A DNA stretch of 14,559 nt from an uncultured Pseudoflavonifractor sp. (lineage in GTDB: Bacteria; Bacillota; Clostridia; Oscillospirales; Oscillospiraceae): NCBI GenBank assembly GCA_947383685.1, contig CANDEE010000043.1:1-14559 (forward strand). Direction: 5' to 3'. The notes below the pieces were generated by a model that worked only from the letters and a program-made list of their open reading frames with translations, was not told where the DNA came from and made no database searches. A program made the translations under genes and the position numbers. This document shows positions 1 to 7,115 of the stretch, piece after piece. Within the stretch, counting starts at the first letter, position 1. The number at the start of each line of letters is the position of its first letter.

Positions 1-688
1 TGAGGTCCAACAGATAGACCTCCTTATCCTGGAGCTTATACGGTACGTCTCCGGTGTGAATGCGCAGGGCGAGTCCCTCGGCAATGGCAGTCTTACCCAC
101 GCCCGGCTCACCAATGAGGCAGGGGTTGTTTTTCTGACGGCGGTTCAGGATTTGGATGGTCCGGGCAATCTCCTCATCCCGGCCGATGATGTTGTCCAGC
201 TTGCCGTCAGCAGCTTTCTTTGTCAGGGAAATGCAGTAGTTCTCTAAAAATTTCCGCTTGGTGTCCTTGTTCTTGCCGCCCTTGTCCTCCCGGCCCTTAG
301 GGGCAGAGGCATGGTCAGAGCTGTCGCTCCCCTCGGGGCGCGGCTCACGGTCGCCGGCGGTCCCGCCAGCTCCGCCCAAAAGCTTGTTGAGGAAGGGAAA
401 CGTGGCGGTCTTACCCTCGTCCTCCTCACCCTCGCTGTCCTCCTGGTCGGCGGTAAGGCCGTCCATGCCCTCGGCTCCGCCGAATGCGGACATCATCTCG
501 CTGGTCAAATTCTGAACATCATCGTCAGAAAGACCCATTTTCTGAATCATATCGTCTACGGGCTTGATCCCCATTTCCCGGGCGCAGTTGAGGCAAAGAC
601 CCTCGGACTTGGTCTCCCCATTTTCGATGCGCTGGACAAAGACCACTGCCACATTTTTTTGACATTTGGCGCACAGGGTAGGCTGCAT
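1..688 (-). CDS. ClpE-type ATP-dependent Clp protease ATP-binding subunit (N-terminal part)
   Basis: AAA+ unfoldase that would feed substrates to ClpP in cytoplasmic protein quality control. Only the first 229 codons are present; the gene continues past the left edge. The N terminus has a four-cysteine zinc finger (C6-x2-C9, then C32-x2-C35, spacing CxxC-x22-CxxC), which is the hallmark of ClpE rather than ClpC, and there is no Clp N-repeat domain. Residues about 60-150 form a low-complexity linker, first acidic and then Gly/Ser/Lys-rich. The first ATPase domain begins near residue 155, with Walker A GEPGVGKT at 193-200. The ATG at 686-688 is preceded by AAAGGAG 10 nt upstream. I saw no CtsR-type operator (tandem GGTCAAA) or CIRCE element in the 125-nt gap to pgsA and no convincing promoter there, so read-through from pgsA is possible. 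Family assignment is sure; ClpE versus ClpC naming is moderately sure. Confidence 0.9.
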   Translation of the reverse strand, partial: MQPTLCAKCQKNVAVVFVQRIENGETKSEGLCLNCAREMGIKPVDDMIQKMGLSDDDVQNLTSEMMSAFGGAEGMDGLTADQEDSEGEEDEGKTATFPFLNKLLGGAGGTAGDREPRPEGSDSSDHASAPKGREDKGGKNKDTKRKFLENYCISLTKKAADGKLDNIIGRDEEIARTIQILNRRQKNNPCLIGEPGVGKTAIAEGLALRIHTGDVPYKLQDKEVYLLDL

Positions 689-813
689 AGTGTTTCAACT
701 CCTTTGGAACCGGCTTTCCACCGGGCGCGGGGGGACTTTATACTTCCCCTTCAAGGCAATCATTTTAATCTGAAATTGTGAACAGAGTGTGAAAATACCG
801 CCGCTTTTCCGAA

Positions 814-1347
814 TTATTTTTTCTCCAAATTCATCAGCTTCTGGAAGTCCCGGGCATAGCGGCAGAGAGCCGCCACCGTCAAGGCCAGGGCAAAGGAAAT
901 CATGGCGGTGGACCAGGGCCGGGGGATGGGGAACAGCACCAGTGCCGCCAGCACCACGAAGAACACCCCTGTGGACGCCTTGCCCCACCAGTTGGCAGGG
1001 GTCACATCCTGCACCTTCCGGTACATAGCCAGCCCGCCCAAGCCCATGAGAGCCTCCTTGCAGAAGAACACGGCGACAGCCCACATGGGGATCGCACCGT
1101 CCAGGGCTACGCAGACAATGACGGTAAAGGTCATCAGCTTATCTGCCATGGGGTCTAAAATGCGGCCCAGCTTGGTTATCATGTTGTATTTTCGGGCGAT
1201 GTACCCATCCGCAATGTCGGTGGCAAAGGCCAGGGCGTAAATCAGCACAGCCCAGGTGTGAGCGTCGGGGGAGGGGCTGAAAAACGCCGCGGCAAAGACA
1301 GGCACCAGGCACAGCCGCAGAAGGGAGAGGGCGTTGGGAATATTCAA
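814..1347 (-). CDS. pgsA: CDP-diacylglycerol--glycerol-3-phosphate 3-phosphatidyltransferase
   Basis: Membrane enzyme making phosphatidylglycerophosphate from CDP-diacylglycerol and glycerol-3-phosphate, the committed step to phosphatidylglycerol and cardiolipin. The 177-aa protein carries the complete CDP-alcohol phosphatidyltransferase motif: D44, D47-G48, A51-R52, G61, D65 and D69 with the canonical spacing (DG-x2-AR-x8-G-x3-D-x3-D). Several hydrophobic segments (about 7-23, 31-46, 71-95, 124-160) fit a six-helix protein. The start is a TTG at 1345-1347 giving MNIPNALSLLR, which matches how PgsA proteins usually begin; the frame has a stop further upstream and no ATG or GTG. The Shine-Dalgarno is weak (GGTGAG). 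The gene lies 48 nt after cvpA on the same strand and is probably cotranscribed. Very likely PgsA rather than another CDP-alcohol transferase because of length and N terminus. Confidence 0.95.
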   Translation of the reverse strand: MNIPNALSLLRLCLVPVFAAAFFSPSPDAHTWAVLIYALAFATDIADGYIARKYNMITKLGRILDPMADKLMTFTVIVCVALDGAIPMWAVAVFFCKEALMGLGGLAMYRKVQDVTPANWWGKASTGVFFVVLAALVLFPIPRPWSTAMISFALALTVAALCRYARDFQKLMNLEKK

Positions 1348-1395
1348 GGTCTCACCACGCTTTCCGCAAGAAAGGATTTTGGAATATGGACTGGA

Positions 1396-2085
1396 TTATG
1401 CTAGAGACAACAGGTCCAGCGGACTGTGGGCCAAAAGGAAGGAGAGAAGATACGTGCCCTCCGCCGTTTCCATAGAAATCGTCCCTGTCAGGCCACACAG
1501 TACCCAGGCGGCGATGTAAATGATGACAAGGCCCTTCACCCCGCCGATGACTCCGCCCAGAGTGTGGTTGAGGGAGTTGATGACGGGTAGCTTGGACACA
1601 AGGTCCAAAGCGTGGCTGATGAAGAACCATGCAACCAGCACCAGCAGGAAGGAAACCGAAAAAAGAATCCCCCGGGCCACCTGCTCCGCCAGGGCGGAGG
1701 CGGCAACCGCCGCCTGATGGGCGATAGATTCCGAAATACCCGGCGTAACCGTCAAAGCACCCTCCAGGCTGTCGGCGGCCCATTCGTAAAGCCCACCCTT
1801 TTCCCGCAGAGCGGCCAGGACCTCGGTCACTCCCAGGCTGTCCTGGGCGCTGACCTCCAGAGCCTTTTCTTCCAGGCTTTCCTGAATGGACTGCTCCAGC
1901 CGGGGCTGGATGGCCTCCGCCACCTTGGGGGCCAGAGCGTCGGCAATGAGGTTAGCTCCCACCAAAGCTACAATGACAGCCACAAGGGAACACAAAGTAA
2001 GGATAAAGCCCTTCCGGGAACCCAGCCAGATGAACAAGACGAGCACAGCCGCCAGGACAAGGTCGATGATAATGGGATTCGTCAT
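1396..2085 (-). CDS. CvpA family membrane protein
   Basis: A 229-aa integral membrane protein of the CvpA (colicin V production) family, whose members are linked to envelope homeostasis and, in Enterobacteria, colicin V export; the molecular function in Firmicutes is not established. Visible features are TM segments at about 5-21, 28-48, 139-160 and 184-200, with a long polar, mostly helical insertion (about 50-135) between the second and third. The family-typical glycine-rich stretch follows TM3 (LPVINSLNHTLGG at 166-178, then GGVKGL). The ATG at 2083-2085 has a strong AAAGGAG site 7 nt upstream, and the gene begins 14 nt after the DUF5711 gene stops, so the two are likely translated from one message. 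Confidence 0.85.
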   Translation of the reverse strand: MTNPIIIDLVLAAVLVLFIWLGSRKGFILTLCSLVAVIVALVGANLIADALAPKVAEAIQPRLEQSIQESLEEKALEVSAQDSLGVTEVLAALREKGGLYEWAADSLEGALTVTPGISESIAHQAAVAASALAEQVARGILFSVSFLLVLVAWFFISHALDLVSKLPVINSLNHTLGGVIGGVKGLVIIYIAAWVLCGLTGTISMETAEGTYLLSFLLAHSPLDLLSLA

Positions 2086-2099
2086 AGCATTTTCTCCTT

Positions 2100-3257
2100 T
2101 CAGTTGGGCAGATAGAGCCGGGCGGTTTCTCCAGAGATGAGGGTCACAGAGCCGTCCCTCCGTTGGAGGACCCGGCGGGCTCCCTGAAGGTTGGTAGTGC
2201 TGTGGTAGAGGTCCAGGGTCCCAGAGTAGATGGTAAGCCCGTCGGCGGTAAGCACCGACAGGTATCTCCCGGCGGAGGACATGGAGAGCACCTGCTGGTC
2301 CATGTCCTGGGAGGCCAGCTCCTTTCCGGAGGCGCCCACCATCACCAGGTCGGCGCTGGTTCCTGCCCGATACTTACCCAGCAGCAGGGTGCAGGAATCC
2401 CCTTCCAGGGAGAAGCCCTTCAGTACCCGCCTGCCGTAAGAATAGGACCCGTCCAGGCTCCCGTCAGAGGACACAAAGGACAGGGCATTTTCTCCCAGGA
2501 CCCGCAGCGGCTCGGCAGCCCAGTTCAGACCCAACGTGGTGTTGTTGCCCAGGGAGCACACCGCGTCTGGCTCCGTGTCCTCCGGAGCGCGGGGAAAGCC
2601 ATAGAAGGCGATCTGGCTGTCGTATATACCTCCGTTTTGACCGGAGGTCGCCAGAGCCAGGGTCCTGCCGTCGGGGGAAAGCTCAGCTCCGGTAATGAAC
2701 CGGGAGGATATTTTCAGGCCAAAGAGCGGCTCAAAAGCGGAATCGTAGACCGTCACCTCACCCTTGAGGCCGCTGGCCTGGGTTACCAGCACAAGCTGAC
2801 CCTGGGCACTGAGGCTGGCGTACAGGATGGAGTGTCCTCCCTCGGCGGTGTAGGAGAAAACCTGCTCCCGGTCCTGGTAGACAAACAGGTCGCTCCCTCC
2901 TGCGTCATAGACCAGAGCGGCAGAACCGCCCGTGGCTACAAAGGGATGGGACAAGGCGGAGGCCTGGTCCACATAAGCCGTACCGGCAGGAGAGTAGAGC
3001 CGCACGCCGCTTTCCGAACAGACCAGCAGGTCGTCCCCAAGCTGGACAAAGGAGCTGTGGACTCCGCCGATGTAGCGGTAGGACTCCACCTGCCCGCTCT
3101 CATTTTTTGCCAAGGAACGGTAGGCGTACCACCGCCGGATAAAGTCAAAGTTCAGCTTTTGCCAGTTGGCAATGAGAAACACGGTTCCAAGCAGCAGCAC
3201 GGCAGTAAGAAGAAAGGCCAGAACCCGCAGGAAGGGATTTTTCTTCTGTTCTTCCAT
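2100..3257 (-). CDS. DUF5711 family protein: membrane-anchored beta-propeller-like protein
   Basis: A 385-aa protein of unknown function that I match to DUF5711, a family found mainly in Clostridia. It has a basic N terminus (MEEQKKNPFLR), one signal-anchor helix (about residues 12-30), and an extracytoplasmic region built of repeated short beta-strand units (patterns such as GVRLYSPAG, GEVTVYDS, DGLTIYSG, each with a hydrophobic-x-hydrophobic-Y core). This resembles WD40/PQQ-like propeller blades. I take the ATG at 3255-3257 as the start: it lies 1 nt after the truA stop and has GGAGGAGATGGAG just upstream inside truA. A TTG-initiated form would add 12 residues and overlap truA. Tight packing with truA and cvpA suggests cotranscription. 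Function not known; the beta-propeller reading is inference. Confidence 0.8.
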   Translation of the reverse strand: MEEQKKNPFLRVLAFLLTAVLLLGTVFLIANWQKLNFDFIRRWYAYRSLAKNESGQVESYRYIGGVHSSFVQLGDDLLVCSESGVRLYSPAGTAYVDQASALSHPFVATGGSAALVYDAGGSDLFVYQDREQVFSYTAEGGHSILYASLSAQGQLVLVTQASGLKGEVTVYDSAFEPLFGLKISSRFITGAELSPDGRTLALATSGQNGGIYDSQIAFYGFPRAPEDTEPDAVCSLGNNTTLGLNWAAEPLRVLGENALSFVSSDGSLDGSYSYGRRVLKGFSLEGDSCTLLLGKYRAGTSADLVMVGASGKELASQDMDQQVLSMSSAGRYLSVLTADGLTIYSGTLDLYHSTTNLQGARRVLQRRDGSVTLISGETARLYLPN

Positions 3258-3258
3258 T

Positions 3259-4026
3259 CTACTCCATCTCCTCCGGGGTAAGACCAGGCTCATCGTACCA
3301 GAGCTTTGTCATGTAAAGCCCGCCGGGCGGGGCGGTAGGACCGGCGTCGGTGCGGCGTTTGCCCTCCAGAATATCGCTGACAGCCTCCGGAGGAAACTTG
3401 CCCTCGGCGGCGTAAATCACCGTCCCCACCATGGCCCGGACCATATTGTAGAGGAATCCGTTGGCGCACACCCGGCAGTCAATGATGTCCCCCTGACGCT
3501 CTATATCGAAATAGTAGACCGTCCGCACGGTGGTTTTTACATCGGTTCCTACGCTCTTGACTGCGGCAAAGTCGTGGGTGCCCACAAAACAGTCGGCAGC
3601 CCGCTGCATAACCCGCTCGTCCAGCTTTTTGGGGTAAAACCATGCCCGGTCTACGAAAAAGGCGTTGCGGATGCGGGTATTGTAGATGCGGTAGGTATAC
3701 TCCTTTTTCCGGCAGGAGCCGATAGCGTTAAAGTCGTCAGATACCTCCACCGCTCTTGTGACCACGATGTCATCGGGCAGCCGGGTGTTGACCGCCAGGG
3801 GCAGCCTGTCGCAGGGAATGGTGGAGGAGGTGCGAAAGTTGGCGATGTAAGTCCGCGCATGGACCCCTGCGTCGGTCCGCCCAGCCCCGGTGCACTTCAC
3901 CGGGTGCTCCACCACCTTTGCCAGAGCCTTCTCCAGAGTTTCCTCTACGGAAACGGCATTCTTCTGAATCTGCCAGCCGTGGTAGGCGGTACCCACATAC
4001 ATCAATTGTAACGCAATATTCCTCAT
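3259..4026 (-). CDS. truA: tRNA pseudouridine(38-40) synthase TruA
   Basis: Cytoplasmic enzyme that isomerises uridines 38, 39 and 40 in the anticodon arm of many tRNAs. The 255-aa protein has the TruA catalytic motif GRTDAGVHA with the nucleophilic Asp at residue 52, the N-terminal YVGTAYHGWQIQ block, and the C-terminal motif GFLYNMVRAMVGT. Length matches the family (about 245-270). The ATG at 4024-4026 (MRNIALQL) fits the usual TruA N terminus; a TTG five codons upstream is possible. Neither start has a clear Shine-Dalgarno. In many Clostridia truA follows ecfA1-ecfA2-ecfT directly; here the order is kept but a 162-nt spacer with a long imperfect inverted repeat separates ecfT and truA. The stop is separated by one base from the next start codon. 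Confidence 0.97.
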   Translation of the reverse strand: MRNIALQLMYVGTAYHGWQIQKNAVSVEETLEKALAKVVEHPVKCTGAGRTDAGVHARTYIANFRTSSTIPCDRLPLAVNTRLPDDIVVTRAVEVSDDFNAIGSCRKKEYTYRIYNTRIRNAFFVDRAWFYPKKLDERVMQRAADCFVGTHDFAAVKSVGTDVKTTVRTVYYFDIERQGDIIDCRVCANGFLYNMVRAMVGTVIYAAEGKFPPEAVSDILEGKRRTDAGPTAPPGGLYMTKLWYDEPGLTPEEME

Positions 4027-4081
4027 AAATCGTGAATCCAATCAAAAGATTTTCTTAAATCGAAGCGCAGAGAAAGGGGCT

Positions 4082-4171
4082 GCTTAGGGGCTAACGACGG
4101 AGCGGAGCGAAATTTCGGCGGGGCGGAGACCCAGAGAGATTTTGCGAAGACGGAGGAGTTAGGCCCTAAGC
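4082..4171. repeat. Imperfect inverted repeat with internal GC-rich structure in the ecfT-truA spacer
   Basis: The spacer 4042-4203 carries no gene. GCTTAGGGGCTAAC (4082-4095) pairs with GTTAGGCCCTAAGC (4158-4171) with one mismatch. The stem can extend outward through GGGCT/AGCCC with a small bulge. The 62-nt interior contains the palindrome CGAAATTTCG (4108-4117) and two copies of GACGGAG (4096-4102 and 4149-4155), so the element is organised as two nested half-units. There is no T-run, so it is not a standard terminator. It could be a small dispersed intergenic repeat (MITE/REP-like) or an mRNA processing or regulatory structure between ecfT and truA; the sequence alone cannot decide. Confidence 0.65.
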
Positions 4172-4203
4172 GGTCAGCCCATTTCGCAGCGTGACAGCCC
4201 GGA

Positions 4204-5019
4204 TCAAAATATCCCCAACAGGTTCAATCCCCACACCGCTGCGCAAAGCCCAAAGCCAAGGGCCAGAGCGGCGTAGTCCCGGCCTACATACTTGAGTTGG
4301 CGGAGCCTGGTTCTCCCCTCGCCGCCATGGTAGCAGCGGCATTCCATGGCCACCGCCAGCTCGTCGGCCCGGCGGAAGGCGGAAATAAAGAGGGGGACCA
4401 GCAGGGGAATGAGGGCCTTGGCTTTCTCCAGCAGGTTCCCGGAGTCAAAGTCCGCCCCCCGGGCCTTTTGGGCCGCCATGATTTTGTCGGTCTCCTCAAT
4501 GAGGGTAGGAATGAACCGCAGGGCAATGGACATCATCATAGCCAACTCATGGATGGGCAGGTGAAGCTTCTTCAACGGCCCCAGCAGGTCCTCCAGAGCG
4601 TCGGTAAGAAGAATGGGCGAGGTCGTATAAGTCAAAAGGAAGGTGCAGGAAATGAGAAGCATGATCCGCAGGACCATAAAAAAAGCGGTGCGGATACCCT
4701 CCCAGTAGATGGTGAAAATCCAGAAGGAGACCAGGGGGTCGCCTGCTCCCGGGGTATAAAACAGGTTCAGGACAGCGGTAAAGATTACGATAAAGAGGAC
4801 GGGCTTCATTCCCTTTACCAGCACCTTCAGCCCCACATGGGAGACCCAGATGCCAAACAGCAGGACCCCCAGCATAAGAGCGTAGGACAGGACATTCTTT
4901 GCCATAAAGAGGGCCACGATATAGAATACCGTCAAAAGCAGCTTAGTCCGGGGGTCCAGCCGGTGGAGGATGGAGCTGCCGGGAAAGTACTGTCCCAGGG
5001 TAATGTCCTTCAAGGCCAT
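4204..5019 (-). CDS. ecfT: ECF transporter transmembrane energy-coupling component EcfT
   Basis: Membrane scaffold of the group II energy-coupling-factor transporter; it joins the two ATPases EcfA1/EcfA2 to interchangeable vitamin- or metal-binding S components. The 271-aa protein has hydrophobic segments at about 27-61, 70-88, 111-131 and 245-268, and the two cytoplasmic coupling motifs: AQKARGADF (ARG at 186-188) and AMECRCYHGG at 225-232. In the second motif the usual Ala-Arg-Gly is Cys-Arg-Cys, keeping the arginine. The ATG at 5017-5019 lies 1 nt after the ecfA2 stop, with AGGGGG upstream, which supports translational coupling; an upstream in-frame start would overlap ecfA2 by over 50 nt. 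No S component is encoded in the window, so the module probably serves several S proteins elsewhere. Confidence 0.95.
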   Translation of the reverse strand: MALKDITLGQYFPGSSILHRLDPRTKLLLTVFYIVALFMAKNVLSYALMLGVLLFGIWVSHVGLKVLVKGMKPVLFIVIFTAVLNLFYTPGAGDPLVSFWIFTIYWEGIRTAFFMVLRIMLLISCTFLLTYTTSPILLTDALEDLLGPLKKLHLPIHELAMMMSIALRFIPTLIEETDKIMAAQKARGADFDSGNLLEKAKALIPLLVPLFISAFRRADELAVAMECRCYHGGEGRTRLRQLKYVGRDYAALALGFGLCAAVWGLNLLGIF

Positions 5020-5020
5020 T

Positions 5021-5887
5021 TTACAGCGCCCCCTTTCTGTTGAGAGCGTCCAGAATGGCAGATTTGGCCTGCCCAATGGTGTAGACTGAGGGGTCTACGT
5101 CTACCCCCATGGCCTTTAGGCGGTGGAATACCCGTGTCATCCGGGGAACGCCCAGGCCCATCTGCTCCAGCTCATCCCCGTGGGCAAATACGTCTCGGGG
5201 CGTGCCGGAAAAGGGGATGCGTCCATCGTTGACCACCACCAGCCGGTCCACCGTCCGGGCCATCTCCTCCATGGAGTGGGACACGATGATAATGGTGGCG
5301 TTCTTGGCCTTGTGGTAGTCCCGGATGTTGCCTAAAATTTGCTCCACACCCACTGGGTCAAGACCAGCGGTGGGCTCGTCCAGAATGAGGACGGCAGGCT
5401 CCATGGCGATGACCCCGGCGATGGCTACCCGCCGCTTCTGACCGCCGGAAAGCTCAAAGGGGGACTGCTCCAAAACGCTGTCGGGAAGGCCCACAAAGGC
5501 AGCGGCTTCCCGCACCCGGCGGTTGATTTCCGCCTCGTCCAGTCCCATGTTCTTGGGGCCGAAGGAGATGTCCTTATATACCGTCTCCTCGAAAAGTTGG
5601 TACTCCGGGTACTGAAACACCAGCCCTACCCGGAACCGGGCCTGACGGGTGGCGGCCTTGTTTTCCCAAATGTCCTTGCCCTCTACCAGCACCCGGCCTG
5701 AGGTGGGCTTCAAAAGGCCATTCAGGTGCTGAATGAGGGTAGACTTTCCCGACCCGGTGTGTCCGATGACACCCAGGTATTCGCCCTGGTAGGCGGTAAA
5801 GTCCACATCTACCAGGGCTGCGTGTTGAAAGGGGGTCCCGGCGGAGTAGACGTGATTTAATTTTTCAGTCTGTACGATGGGTTCCAA
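5021..5887 (-). CDS. ecfA2: ECF transporter ATP-binding protein EcfA2
   Basis: One of the two ABC-type ATPases powering vitamin uptake through EcfT. The 288-aa protein has Walker A GHTGSGKST (42-50), a Q-loop in FQYPEYQLFEETV (Q92), signature LSGGQ (146-150), Walker B LILDEP (167-172) followed by TAGLDP, and the switch histidine H204 in SHSMEE. The FQ-PEYQLFE form of the Q-loop region separates EcfA2 from EcfA1 (FQNPDNQ). I choose the TTG at 5885-5887 (giving MEPIVQTEKLNHVY): it lies 5 nt after the upstream gene's stop and has AAAAGGA at suitable spacing. The same frame is open further upstream without a better site. The C-terminal helical extension after residue 215 is typical of ECF ATPases. 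Confidence 0.95.
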   Translation of the reverse strand: MEPIVQTEKLNHVYSAGTPFQHAALVDVDFTAYQGEYLGVIGHTGSGKSTLIQHLNGLLKPTSGRVLVEGKDIWENKAATRQARFRVGLVFQYPEYQLFEETVYKDISFGPKNMGLDEAEINRRVREAAAFVGLPDSVLEQSPFELSGGQKRRVAIAGVIAMEPAVLILDEPTAGLDPVGVEQILGNIRDYHKAKNATIIIVSHSMEEMARTVDRLVVVNDGRIPFSGTPRDVFAHGDELEQMGLGVPRMTRVFHRLKAMGVDVDPSVYTIGQAKSAILDALNRKGAL

Positions 5888-5892
5888 GGCGG

Positions 5893-6219
5893 TCAATCCT
5901 TTTCTTTGGTGTCCAGTTTTTCTTCCAGGGCCCGTATCTGAATTTTCAGCTCGGTAATCATACGTCCGTAGGAATTTCGCATACTGGCCAGCGTACGGTT
6001 CAGCCAGGCCAGAAACCCCACCAGCAGGCCGATGAGGCAGGGCGGGGTTATGAAGATGAGGCCGTCGCTGCCGAAAGTGTAGATAACCAGGGGGCAGAGA
6101 TAGGCGATAACATCGGCGAGGCCGCACAGCACAAGCAGCAGTTCCAGCAGAATAACGACACTTGCCGCGGCTGCGAAGGTAAGAACGGCGTAACGGAGAG
6201 GAGTCTCATTTCTGCCCAT
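5893..6219 (-). CDS. Small membrane protein with C-terminal coiled coil, between ecfA1 and ecfA2
   Basis: I do not recognise this 108-aa protein. Residues about 10-33 and 36-50 are strongly hydrophobic (one long or two short helices), and 54-73 (ending FLAWLN) is a further membrane helix. Residues 75-108 form a charged amphipathic helix with hydrophobic residues at heptad-like spacing (M88, L91, I93, I95, L98, L102), ending in EEKLDTKEKD, so a short cytoplasmic coiled coil is likely. The ATG at 6217-6219 has AGGAGG 8 nt upstream and overlaps the end of ecfA1 by 14 nt; the next gene, ecfA2, starts 5 nt after its stop. This tight overlap makes it a genuine gene, translated with the ECF ATPases. 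An accessory role with the transporter is inference only. Confidence 0.75.
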   Translation of the reverse strand: MGRNETPLRYAVLTFAAAASVVILLELLLVLCGLADVIAYLCPLVIYTFGSDGLIFITPPCLIGLLVGFLAWLNRTLASMRNSYGRMITELKIQIRALEEKLDTKEKD

Positions 6220-7075
6220 TGCCTGTTCCTCCTGACTGGAGTAGAGAATAAAGAGCCTGGGCGCACTCCTCATCGCTCAAAGTATCCAGCGGTACATCCA
6301 GTCCCTGTTGCCGCAGTTCATACATCAGTCCCACCGTCTCGGGCACCGTCAGTCCCGCGGCCTTCAGTTCTTCTACCCGTTGGAATACCTCCCGGGGCGC
6401 GCCATCGGCCACAATTTTCCCGTGGCTCATGACAATGAGCCGCCCGGCCTGGGCCGCCTCGTCCATGTGGTGCGTGATAAGCACCACAGTGACCCCGCTT
6501 TCGGCATTCAGCTTTTGAATGGTCTCCATGACCTCTTTTCGCCCGATGGGGTCCAGCATGGCGGTAGGCTCGTCCAACACCACGCACCGGGGCTTCATCG
6601 CCAGCACTCCGGCGATGGCGATGCGCTGCTTCTGTCCTCCGGAGAGGAGGTGGGGGGCGTGTTCCCGGAACTGGTACATCCCCACAGCCTTTAACGCCTC
6701 GTCTACCCGCTCCCGAATCTCAGTGGGGGGGACCCCCAAATTTTCCGGGCCAAAGGCGCAGTCTTCCTCCACTACATTGGCGGCGATTTGGTTGTCCGGA
6801 TTTTGAAACACCATGCCTACGGTGCGGCGGACGTCTAAAAGACGCCCTTCATCCGTGGTGTCGATACCGCTGACATATACCTTGCCGCCCGAGGGCAGGA
6901 GGATGGCGTTCAGGTGCTTTGCCAGGGTGGATTTCCCCGACCCGTTGTGGCCTAACACCGCCACAAAGGAGCCTTCCCCGATTTCCAGCTCCACCCCGTC
7001 CAGCACCACCTTAGTGGTGTCCTCAGAGGGATAGGAGAAGGAGAGGTTTTCTGTTTTTAGAATGGGTTGGGACAT
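6206..7075 (-). CDS. ecfA1: ECF transporter ATP-binding protein EcfA1
   Basis: The partner ATPase of EcfA2; the EcfA1-EcfA2 heterodimer binds EcfT and drives S-component toppling. The 289-aa protein has Walker A GHNGSGKST (42-50), the EcfA1-type Q-loop FQNPDNQIAANVVEED (Q91), signature LSGGQ (144-148), Walker B CVVLDEP with D168/E169 followed by TAMLDP, and the switch histidine in ITHHMDEA (H202). The ATG at 7073-7075 has GAGGT 7 nt upstream and lies 40 nt behind the methyltransferase gene with no terminator between, so it is probably expressed from the promoter upstream of that gene. Its 3' end overlaps the small membrane-protein gene by 14 nt. Confidence 0.96.
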   Translation of the reverse strand: MSQPILKTENLSFSYPSEDTTKVVLDGVELEIGEGSFVAVLGHNGSGKSTLAKHLNAILLPSGGKVYVSGIDTTDEGRLLDVRRTVGMVFQNPDNQIAANVVEEDCAFGPENLGVPPTEIRERVDEALKAVGMYQFREHAPHLLSGGQKQRIAIAGVLAMKPRCVVLDEPTAMLDPIGRKEVMETIQKLNAESGVTVVLITHHMDEAAQAGRLIVMSHGKIVADGAPREVFQRVEELKAAGLTVPETVGLMYELRQQGLDVPLDTLSDEECAQALYSLLQSGGTGNGQK

Positions 7076-7115
7076 AGCAACTACCTCTTACAAAAGAATG
7101 TGTTCATGCCGGGAA

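Noticed and set aside
731..760. GGGGA/TCCCC hairpin between pgsA and the Clp gene as a terminator
   Set aside because: Only 5 bp, no T-run on the minus strand, so weak evidence for separating the two transcription units.
311..781. 156-codon plus-strand frame opposite the Clp ATPase
   Set aside because: The minus strand encodes an unmistakable zinc finger and Walker A in the same DNA; the plus frame also extends past the Clp start without features.
2163..3281. 372-codon open frame on the plus strand opposite the DUF5711 gene
   Set aside because: Antisense shadow with biased Gly/Gln/Val composition and no ribosome binding site; the minus-strand gene fits tightly between truA and cvpA.
5888..6127. 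Longer N terminus for EcfA2 (up to 368 codons)
   Set aside because: It would overlap most of the small membrane-protein gene, adds an Arg/Pro-rich unconserved stretch, and 288 aa from the TTG is the normal EcfA2 length.
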